Below are positions 58,148 to 64,000 of a stretch of 64,000 nt of DNA, one piece after another. The stretch spans positions 8,539,001-8,603,000 of the forward strand of contig NZ_JACHMI010000001.1 of assembly GCF_014207985.1 (NCBI RefSeq), written 5' to 3'. This stretch comes from Nonomuraea rubra. Its GTDB lineage: Bacteria > Actinomycetota > Actinomycetes > Streptosporangiales > Streptosporangiaceae. The stretch's first letter is position 1; each line of letters opens with the position of its first letter. The notes under the pieces were generated by a model. The model was not told the DNA's origin and did not search any database. It saw only the letters and a program-made list of their open reading frames with translations. Both the position numbers and the translations under genes were made by a program.

Positions 58148-59212
58148 GTGGCTCAACCCCTGAAAGACATGATCAACACCCGATCGGTGTCGGTGCTCGC
58201 CGACGGGCTGGCCGCCGCCTGGCCGGCGTTCCCGCGGGCCCGCTTCACCGAGCGGGCCCTGACCGGCCTCGACGGCCTGGAGCTCAAGGCCCGCGTCACG
58301 CACGTCGCCGCGGCGCTGCACGACGCCCTGCCCCTGCCGTACCCGCAGGCCGCCCCGCTCGTGCGCGAGTGCGCCGCCACGCTCGACATGTGGAGCGGCT
58401 GGCCCGCCACCGAGCACACCGCCGCCCAGGGGCTCGACCACCTGGAGGCGGCGATGGAGACGCTGGCCGCGCTCACGCCGTACGCCACGGGCGAGTTCGC
58501 CGTGCGCCCCTACCTGGAGCGCTACCGCGACGACGCCATCAAGATCATGTACGGGTGGGCGGAGTCACCCGACGAGCACCTGCGCCGGCTGGCCTCCGAG
58601 GGTTCGCGCCCCCGCCTGCCCTGGGCGACCCGGGTCGGCTGGCTGATGACGCCCGGCCCGACCCTGCCCCTGCTCGACCGCCTCCGCGACGATCCCAGCG
58701 AGTACGTCCGCCGCTCTGTCGCCAACCACGTCAACGACCTGGCCAAGGACCATCCGCAGGTGGCGCTGGAGCTGCTGGCGGGCTGGCGCGCGGGCGGCGG
58801 CTCGCACGTCGAACGGGTGCTGCGCCACGCGGTCCGCGGGCTGCTCAGAGCCGGCCATCCCGAGGCCCTCGCCCTGGTGGGCGCCACGCCGGGCAGCGGC
58901 GCGGTGGACGAGCTGGCCCTCGGCTCGCCCACCGTGGCCGTGGGCGGCAAGCTGGCCTTCACGGTCACGGTGACGGCGGAAGCGGCGGGGCCCGTGCTGC
59001 TGAAGTACGCCGTGCGGCGGCCGGGCTCGCGCCGCGTGTTCCACCTCGGGCAGCGGGAGGCGGGCGGGGCCGGGGAGACGTTCACCGTACGCAAGAGCCA
59101 CTCGTTCCGCCCGGTCACCACGCGCGACGAGCCGCCGGGCCCGCGCGAGCTCGACGTGATCGTCAACGGTAGGGTGGCCGCCACCGTCCCGTTCACGCTG
59201 ACCGGGGCATGA
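58148..59212 (+). CDS. AlkC-like DNA glycosylase with an Ig-like tail
   Basis: A 354-residue protein. The start MAQPLKDMINTRSVSVLADGLAAAWPAF and the strongly conserved ASEGSRPRLPWA match the AlkC family of HEAT-repeat alkylpurine DNA glycosylases (excision of 3-methyladenine-type lesions). Repeats such as DPSEYVRRSVANHVNDLAKDHPQVALELLAGWRAGG are visible. Residues about 250-354 are a beta-rich, Ig-like domain (VAVGGKLAFTVTVTAEAAGPVLLKYAVRR and on). Such a tail is known in some AlkC proteins. GTG 58148. Confirmation of the catalytic acid would need an alignment. Confidence 0.8.
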   Translation: MAQPLKDMINTRSVSVLADGLAAAWPAFPRARFTERALTGLDGLELKARVTHVAAALHDALPLPYPQAAPLVRECAATLDMWSGWPATEHTAAQGLDHLEAAMETLAALTPYATGEFAVRPYLERYRDDAIKIMYGWAESPDEHLRRLASEGSRPRLPWATRVGWLMTPGPTLPLLDRLRDDPSEYVRRSVANHVNDLAKDHPQVALELLAGWRAGGGSHVERVLRHAVRGLLRAGHPEALALVGATPGSGAVDELALGSPTVAVGGKLAFTVTVTAEAAGPVLLKYAVRRPGSRRVFHLGQREAGGAGETFTVRKSHSFRPVTTRDEPPGPRELDVIVNGRVAATVPFTLTGA

Positions 59213-59234
59213 GGCACCGGCCGGGAGGGGTCCT

Positions 59235-59948
59235 GTGACGGATGAGGCGCGCGACATCGACCTGCTCCGGATCGAGCTGGGCGTCATCTGGCGGCTGGAC
59301 GAGCGCGGGCGCCTGCCGGGGCCGGAGGACATGGTGATCGGCGTGGCGGCCGGTGGCCTGACGGCGGCCGTCGCCCGCGACGTCCCCGACGACCTGGCCG
59401 AGCGCCTGCTCTCCCTGATCACCCCGGCCACCCCCGCCCCACCGGACCTCGCCACCCCGCCGTCCGTCCTGGCGGACTGCCGGGCGCTGCTGGGCGGCGA
59501 GCGCGTGACGATCTCGGGCGGCCCCAGCTACCTCGTGACCCCGCCCGTCCCCGCCCTCGTCGCGGTGGACGTGCTCAGGTCGGATTCCGCCTCGCACGTG
59601 CACCTCGTACGCTCCTTACCGCGTCCCGACTCCTGGGAGCCCGACGAGTGGGCCAAGCTCACCGGCCTCAGCGCGGGAGCCCCGTGGGCGATGGTCGCCG
59701 AGGACGGGCGGGTGGTCTCGATCTGCCACAGCGCCCGCCTCACCCCGCTGGGCGCCGAGGCCGGCACCTGGACCTCCCCGCCCTACCGTGGTCGTGGCTA
59801 CGCCGCCGCGACCACCTCCGCCTGGGCCGACCAGTTGCCCGGGATCCACCTGTTCTACAGCACCAGCGCGGACAACCACTCGTCGCAGCGGGTAGCTCGG
59901 CGCCTGGCCCTCCGGCCTCTCGGCCGGCTCTGGCACCTCACCGCCTGA
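59235..59948 (+). CDS. GNAT acetyltransferase (FR47-like)
   Basis: A 237-residue protein. The C-terminal half has the GNAT core: AMVAEDGRVVSICHSARLTPLGAEAGTWTSPPYRGRGYAAATTSAWADQL, with GRGYAA as the acetyl-CoA loop. The first about 120 residues are a less-conserved lead domain. GTG 59235 has GGGAGGGG. The substrate is unknown. The 190 bases after it show no gene. Confidence 0.85.
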   Translation: MTDEARDIDLLRIELGVIWRLDERGRLPGPEDMVIGVAAGGLTAAVARDVPDDLAERLLSLITPATPAPPDLATPPSVLADCRALLGGERVTISGGPSYLVTPPVPALVAVDVLRSDSASHVHLVRSLPRPDSWEPDEWAKLTGLSAGAPWAMVAEDGRVVSICHSARLTPLGAEAGTWTSPPYRGRGYAAATTSAWADQLPGIHLFYSTSADNHSSQRVARRLALRPLGRLWHLTA

Positions 59949-60138
59949 CACGCCACCGCTCACGGTGCGGCCCGCCCGGCAACCCGCCGCCGCCCAAACC
60001 GCAGCCCCCGCCACCATCCAGCGCCGGTGCGGCGAGGCGTTGTGCGGCGGTGAACGGCGCAACACGCACGGCGCCCAGCCGACAGGCGCACGACCGGCAG
60101 GCACCCAGCCGGCGCGCCCGGCAAGCCTCGGCCGGGTT

Positions 60139-60771
60139 TCACCCGCGGGTGCCCGTGTGGACGACCTCCCGTTTCCAGGCCTCGGGCGGCTGGGTGTGCA
60201 GCCGCCAGTAGTGCTCGGCGATGTCGTCCGGATCGAAGGCCGTGCCCGGCGCCACCGCCCCGGCAACCGTCACGCCGGCCACGTGCACCCCCGACGCCCC
60301 GTACTCCTCGTCCAGCATCGCCACCAGCGTCCGCAGCCCCGCCTTGCCCAGGGAGAGGCTGACGTACGCGGGCTTGGGTTCGGGCATCCCGCCGGTGACG
60401 ATGAACGTGCCGCCGCCGCGCCGCGCCATCGCGGGCACCACGTGCGCGGCCGTGATGAGCGCCCCCACCACGTTCACCGCCCATGCGTCGAGCTGCACCC
60501 GCGCGTTCGCCTCGGCGAGCGTGTCAGGGCGGATGATCGCGGCGTTGTACACCACGACGTCCGGCGTGCCGAGCGCTCCCGTCGCCGCGTCGAGCGCCGC
60601 GCGCAGTTCCCCCTCGTCCCCGCAGTCCGCCCGGTACGTGAGCACCCCGTCCAGCCCGAGCGAGCTACCGCTGCGCGAGACGAGCCCCACCGCCAGCCCC
60701 TCCTTGGCGAACCGGCGGGCCACCGACCGCCCGATCCCCGGCCCCGACCCGACGATCACCGCTCCAGGCAT
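60139..60771 (-). CDS. Short-chain dehydrogenase/reductase with atypical active site
   Basis: A 210-residue SDR. The nucleotide motif is VIVGSGPGIGRSVARRF and the NAA-type block is VVVYNAAII. The usual catalytic YxxxK is missing: the segment PKPAYVSLSLGKAGLR has leucine where the tyrosine should be, four residues before the Lys. This variant occurs as a subfamily, so a different chemistry is possible. Divergent from a MerR gene. Confidence 0.85.
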   Translation of the reverse strand: MPGAVIVGSGPGIGRSVARRFAKEGLAVGLVSRSGSSLGLDGVLTYRADCGDEGELRAALDAATGALGTPDVVVYNAAIIRPDTLAEANARVQLDAWAVNVVGALITAAHVVPAMARRGGGTFIVTGGMPEPKPAYVSLSLGKAGLRTLVAMLDEEYGASGVHVAGVTVAGAVAPGTAFDPDDIAEHYWRLHTQPPEAWKREVVHTGTRG

Positions 60772-60815
60772 CGATCCGCTCCTTCACGTTGTTCTCGCAT
60801 GCATGACGCTCGCGA

Positions 60816-60846
60816 CGTTAAGGCGTCACATCGATGTGAAGGTCAA
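60816..60846 (-). promoter_or_regulatory. MerR-type promoter with stretched spacer
   Basis: Read toward the SDR gene on the minus strand: -35 TTGACC (60846-60841), a 19-nt spacer containing the perfect 14-bp palindrome TCACATCGATGTGA (60839-60826), then TTAACG (60821-60816). The palindrome inside an over-long spacer is the classical MerR-family promoter design. Confidence 0.75.
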
Positions 60847-60854
60847 GGAAGCTC

Positions 60855-61220
60855 ATGAGGATCGGTGACCTGGCCCGCGAGACCGGGGTCAGCAGGCGGC
60901 TGCTGCGCTACTACGAGGAGCAGGGCCTGCTGCGTCCGCTGCGGCTGCCGAACGGCTACCGCGAATACGGCCAAGCGGACGTGGCCGCCGTGCGCCACAT
61001 CCGCACGATGCTCGCCGCCGGCCTGCCCACGGCCGTCATCGCGCGGCTGCTGGACTGCGTCCACGACGACGGCGACCGGATGGTGCCGACCGCCTGCCCC
61101 GGCATGGTCGCCAACCTCCAGCGCGAACGCCGCCGCATCGCCGAGACCATCGAACGGCTCCAGACGTCCCAGCAGGCCCTCGACACCATGCTCGCGACCG
61201 TCCAGGAGCAGCCCCGCTGA
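60855..61220 (+). CDS. MerR-family regulator
   Basis: A 121-residue MerR protein: MRIGDLARETGVSRRLLRYYEEQGLLRPLRLPNGYREYGQADVAAVRHIRTMLAAGL, then a dimerisation helix and a short effector region without the cysteine cluster of metal sensors. It probably activates the divergent SDR gene through the promoter described. Confidence 0.93.
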   Translation: MRIGDLARETGVSRRLLRYYEEQGLLRPLRLPNGYREYGQADVAAVRHIRTMLAAGLPTAVIARLLDCVHDDGDRMVPTACPGMVANLQRERRRIAETIERLQTSQQALDTMLATVQEQPR

Positions 61221-61232
61221 CCGCCCGCTCGT

Positions 61233-61347
61233 CCCGAGACACGGCCGCTCAACCCGAGTCACGGCCGCTCGACACCCGCGCAACCCGAAACACGGGCGCT
61301 GGTCAGCCTCGCGCCCCGGAACACGCCGCCCATCCCGGAACACGCCC
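61233..61347. repeat. Five degenerate direct repeats after the MerR gene
   Basis: Five copies near CCCGRRACACGSSCGCT start at 61233, 61253, 61284, 61315 and 61334, spaced 20, 31, 31 and 19 bp apart. The interval between the MerR gene and the next gene is 196 bp and holds nothing else I can identify. Confidence 0.5.
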
Positions 61348-61416
61348 TCAGCCCAGGAGCGGCCCCGGCGGACAGCCGGGACCTGGACCGCCTCCCTCAT
61401 GTGAGGGCCGGGAGGC

Positions 61417-61776
61417 TCAGTCGTCCGAAGGGTCGCGGAGTGCCAGGGCTTCCGCCTCGGTCAGCCCCCTGCGGGCCGCCACCCTCCGCCGGGCCCGTAC
61501 CTGCGCACTCGTCCGAGGCCGGTACTCGGGCTGCCGCCCGCACCCGCAGGGCTCGAACCCCTCGTACCGCAACCCTGACTCCAGCACCGCCGCGACCGCC
61601 CGCCACCTCCGCTCGTCCGCCCGCCGCGGCGCGGCGAAGTCGTGACCGCCGTCCAGCATCGGCCTCCGGCAGCGGGCGCAGCGGTGCTCCCCGCCGTGCC
61701 AGGGCTGCTTGTGGCTGCGCCGGCACGGCAGGCAGACGTAGTGGACCTTGTAGTGGACCATCGCGTAGGTGCACAT
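61417..61776 (-). CDS. Small zinc-ribbon protein
   Basis: A 119-residue protein. CLPCRRSHKQPWHGGEHRCARC (CxxC-N15-CxxC) makes a zinc ribbon, followed by a second CGCG-containing stretch (FEPCGCGRQPEYRPRTSAQVRARR). Related proteins are sometimes misannotated as deoxyxylulose-phosphate synthase. Basic tail; nucleic-acid binding is possible. The gene is divergent to nothing close. Confidence 0.7.
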   Translation of the reverse strand: MCTYAMVHYKVHYVCLPCRRSHKQPWHGGEHRCARCRRPMLDGGHDFAAPRRADERRWRAVAAVLESGLRYEGFEPCGCGRQPEYRPRTSAQVRARRRVAARRGLTEAEALALRDPSDD

Positions 61777-61800
61777 GCCCGCCAGGCTAACGGCCGCCGA

Positions 61801-62598
61801 TCATGGCCGCAGGCCGGTTTTCGCCTCTCCGGTCGCCGGGTCGTACGGAACGGACAGGTGCTGGTGCACCATCACCCACTCGCCGCCGCGCCGCTCGAAC
61901 ACCCGGGTCCCGCGAGACCAGCTCTCACCCGACTCGCCCACCCGTACCAGGTCGAGCCCCCACGACACCGCAAGATCCTCCCTGACCAGCACCTTCAACT
62001 CGGGAACGGCCAGAGTGACCCGGGCGTCACCGGCCAGGTCGAGGCCCCGCGCGCACACCTCGCGCACCGCGTCCACGCCGACGTGCTGGAGGGGCGCCTC
62101 CTGCTCGTACGACACCACGTCATCAGCGATGGCGGCCATCATGCCGTCGAGGTCCCTGGCGGCGGTGCCCGCGTACCACCGCTCGTGCACCCGCCGCACC
62201 TCCGCCTCCCCCGCCGCCTGGTCGGCGATGGGGAACGAGTGGTGCTCATGCGCGACGACCCACCGCCCGCCCTCCTTCCGCAGCCCGAACGTGATCCGCA
62301 GCCGCCTGTCCGGCTCTTCGGCGGCGGGCCCGCAGCGGAGCAGGGTGTGCGCGAAGGCGACGTCGGCGCCGGCCGTGACCTCCAGCGACTCGATGTCGAA
62401 CGGGACGCCCATGGCCAGCCACTCGAAGAACGGCGGCCAGGCCTTGCGGTACGCCTCGATGCCGCGCAGGTTCTCCGGCACGTCGTGCATGACGATGTCG
62501 TCGGCGTGACCGGCGACGACCGCGTCCAGGTCCCCGGCGCGCACGGCGGCGGCCCAGCTCTCGATCAGCGTGCGAACGCTCTGCTCGTCGGTGGTCAT
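61801..62598 (-). CDS. Double SnoaL/NTF2-like domain protein
   Basis: A 265-residue protein made of two NTF2-fold domains in tandem. The first begins SVRTLIESWAAAVRAGDLDAVVAGHADDIVMHDVP, the second VRRVHERWYAGTAARDLDGMMAAIADDVVSYEQEAPLQHVG. Each half has the length of a single SnoaL protein. Function unknown; such proteins can be cyclases, isomerases or regulatory binders. ATG 62598 has GGAGGAGAA upstream. Next to the ECF sigma factor, which itself ends in a SnoaL-like domain. Confidence 0.85.
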   Translation of the reverse strand: MTTDEQSVRTLIESWAAAVRAGDLDAVVAGHADDIVMHDVPENLRGIEAYRKAWPPFFEWLAMGVPFDIESLEVTAGADVAFAHTLLRCGPAAEEPDRRLRITFGLRKEGGRWVVAHEHHSFPIADQAAGEAEVRRVHERWYAGTAARDLDGMMAAIADDVVSYEQEAPLQHVGVDAVREVCARGLDLAGDARVTLAVPELKVLVREDLAVSWGLDLVRVGESGESWSRGTRVFERRGGEWVMVHQHLSVPYDPATGEAKTGLRP

Positions 62599-62705
62599 GA
62601 GGTTCTCCTCCTGAGGGTTGCTTCCGCGGTTACAACCCGCGCCACGCCGCGAACTCATCGCCGCCCGCGGAAGTCATCGCAACCAGGAGTCCTCGCCCGC
62701 AGAAG

Positions 62706-63821
62706 TCAGCACCCGCCGCCGAAGTCAGCTCCGGCCGCCGAACCGAGCTCGTCACCGTCCGGCAGGCCGAACGAGGCGAAGTCCGTCTCCAGGAACGACA
62801 CGACCTCGGCGACCCGCGTGCCCCGTACCACGAGCAGGTCCAGCCCGGCCGGGACGTAACGGCCTCGCTCCCCGTCCCACATGTACGTCCCGAACGCCAG
62901 CTGCCCGTTCGCCCGCGCCGCCACGAACCGCCACCTCCGCCTCAGCGCCCCCTCCTCCAGGAACGCGCGGATGCCCGCGTGCCCCTGGTACCAGGCGGTC
63001 AGCGGCGGCATCGAGTACCTGGCGTCCTCGGTCAGCATGGCCACGACGGCCTCGACGTCCCCGGCCTCCCAGGCGTCCGCGTACCGCTGGGCCAGCTCGC
63101 GCCGGCCCTCCTCGCCCAGCTCGCGCAGGGTCTGCTGCTGGGTGGCGCCGGGGAGCAGGTCCCGCAGCGTGCCGCGGGCCCGTTGCAGGGCGCTGTTCAC
63201 GGCCGCGACCGTCGTGCCGAGGAGGTCGGCGACCTCGCGGGCGGCGTACCCGAGCACGTCGCGCAGCAGCAGGACGGCCCGCTGGAGGGCCGGCAGGTGC
63301 TGCAGCGCCGCCACGAACGCCAGCTCCACGCTCTCGCGCGCCAGCACCCGCGCCTCGGGGTCCAGCCCGTCCGTCCAGCTCATCAGCCGGTCCGGGTACG
63401 GCTCCAGCCACGCCACCTCGCTCGCGCCGCCGGGGCCGAGGTCGGCGGGCAGCTCGCGGCGGGTCCGGCGTTCGATGAGGGTCAGGGCCCGGTTCGTCGC
63501 GATCTTGTACAGCCAGGGTCTGATCGAGCCCCTGTCCTCGTACCGTCCCAGGCTTCGCCACGCCCGGTCCAGGGTCTCCTGCACGGCGTCCTCGGCGTCG
63601 TGCAGGGAGCCCAGCATCCGGTAGCAGTGCGCCCGCAGCTCGTCCCGCAGCGGCCCCACCAGCCGCCCGAACGCCTCCTCGTCCCCGCCCCGGGCCGCCG
63701 CCACCAGCTCGCGCTCCTCCCCGCCCCGGGCCGCCGCCGGCTCGCGGTCTTCTCCGCCCCGCAACGGGGGCGGCGGCTCTCCCGCCTCGCCGTCGGGCTC
63801 CTCGATCCAGGTCCGCGCCAT
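62706..63821 (-). CDS. ECF sigma factor with C-terminal SnoaL-like domain
   Basis: A 371-residue sigma factor of the TIGR02960 (SigX5-like) kind. Region 2 is [64 protein letters not shown], and region 4 is [48 protein letters not shown]. The last about 130 residues form an NTF2/SnoaL-type domain ([35 protein letters not shown]). In SnoaL-bearing ECFs this tail modulates activity, in place of an anti-sigma factor. The ATG 63821 is used, giving a Pro/Gly/Glu-rich N-terminal extension encoded by 36-bp repeats. Confidence 0.9.
   Translation of the reverse strand: MARTWIEEPDGEAGEPPPPLRGGEDREPAAARGGEERELVAAARGGDEEAFGRLVGPLRDELRAHCYRMLGSLHDAEDAVQETLDRAWRSLGRYEDRGSIRPWLYKIATNRALTLIERRTRRELPADLGPGGASEVAWLEPYPDRLMSWTDGLDPEARVLARESVELAFVAALQHLPALQRAVLLLRDVLGYAAREVADLLGTTVAAVNSALQRARGTLRDLLPGATQQQTLRELGEEGRRELAQRYADAWEAGDVEAVVAMLTEDARYSMPPLTAWYQGHAGIRAFLEEGALRRRWRFVAARANGQLAFGTYMWDGERGRYVPAGLDLLVVRGTRVAEVVSFLETDFASFGLPDGDELGSAAGADFGGGC
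63683..63738. repeat. 36-bp direct repeat in the sigma-factor N-terminal extension
   Basis: CCCCGCCCCGGGCCGCCGCC occurs at 63683-63702 and 63719-63738, 36 bp apart, inside a longer imperfect repeat. In frame it gives GGExRE-AAAR-type dodecapeptides. Probably slippage expansion. Confidence 0.65.
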
Positions 63822-63893
63822 CCGCCGGTCCACCCCACTCGTGTCGCGTCCTGCCACGCTACCGCCGCCGGAATCTGGGACGATCGTGAGGCC

Positions 63894-64000
63894 ATGACGG
63901 AAATGACACGCTGTGTCTCGTGCGGCGGCGGCACCGTGGCCCCCGACGGCCACTGCTGGGATTGCGGGACGGCGCAGCCGGCGTTCCGTTCCCACGTCGA
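63894..64000 (+). CDS. N-terminus of a zinc-ribbon protein, probably a PP2C phosphatase
   Basis: The first 35 codons only. [21 protein letters not shown] continues [14 protein letters not shown]: CxxC-N10-CxxC zinc ribbon at the extreme N-terminus. In actinomycetes this kind of ribbon with DGHCW and FRSHV often fronts a PP2C serine/threonine phosphatase, but the rest lies outside the window, so the identity is a guess. It is divergent from the ECF sigma factor. Confidence 0.5.
   Translation, partial: MTEMTRCVSCGGGTVAPDGHCWDCGTAQPAFRSHV

Noticed and set aside
61233..61347. CRISPR array
   Set aside because: The repeats are degenerate, short and irregularly spaced, with no spacers of constant length and no cas genes.

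Overview
The window is a 64 kb stretch of a very GC-rich actinomycete chromosome. Three things point to the Streptosporangiales (Nonomuraea-like), though the genus is a guess: the strong G/C third-position bias, the actinobacterial block lipB, lipA, DUF4191, RDD, glnA, glnE, glnA2, and the many paralogous one-component regulators. About 63 protein genes are supported. I saw no rRNA, tRNA, CRISPR array, insertion sequence or prophage.

Layout. 0-5 kb: the 3' end of sucB (E2 of 2-oxoglutarate dehydrogenase), a SDR39U1-type epimerase, peptidase E, lipB, a degenerate M48-like membrane protein and lipA. 5-9.7 kb: AraC regulator, VOC protein, alpha/beta hydrolase, and a GH3 beta-glucosidase behind a perfect palindromic operator. 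9.7-16 kb: DUF4191 protein, methyltransferase, a TetR-glycosidase pair, RDD protein, a membrane-anchored protein and glnA with a textbook tandem GlnR box. 16-23.4 kb: a GlcNAc-type oligosaccharide operon (oxidoreductase, GH20 hexosaminidase, binding protein, two permeases) divergent from a ROK regulator. 23.4-30.9 kb: secreted nuclease/phosphatase with a discoidin domain, RTX-like protein, a decayed amidohydrolase and truncated TetR that still flank an AcrR-like operator, B3/4 protein, MFS-LysR pair, GNAT. 30.9-36.7 kb: a five-gene translationally coupled ABC/nitrilase/binding-protein operon divergent from a MocR regulator. 36.7-46.6 kb: membrane protein, glnE, HXXEE protein, amidotransferase, hydrolase, thioesterase, a candidate structured RNA, a P-loop protein, a YCII protein and glnA2 with a GlnR site. 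46.7-56 kb: EF-hand protein coupled to a terpene synthase, an ArsR-MFS pair, a histidine kinase with an unusual SARP-REC-LuxR fusion regulator, and nadE. 56-64 kb: LysR, ArsR-AHSA1 pair, AlkC, GNAT, SDR-MerR pair, zinc-ribbon protein, double NTF2 protein, an ECF sigma factor with a SnoaL tail, and the start of a zinc-ribbon protein.

How it works together. The core is lipoate synthesis (lipB, lipA, next to the lipoyl enzyme SucB) and nitrogen assimilation (glnA, glnA2 and the adenylyltransferase glnE, with predicted GlnR sites before both synthetase genes). In relatives such as M. tuberculosis these genes are nearly contiguous. Here accessory blocks are inserted, the largest (about 21 kb) between glnA and glnE, and gene remnants lie inside it. 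Most accessory units pair a regulator with its target, and a clear inverted-repeat operator can usually be read between them.

Most worth a second look: the SARP-REC-LuxR fusion with its kinase, the EF-hand/terpene synthase pair, the candidate RNA at about 44.0 kb, LipB with glutamine in place of the catalytic lysine, the M48-like protein without HExxH, and the MocR-divergent operon.
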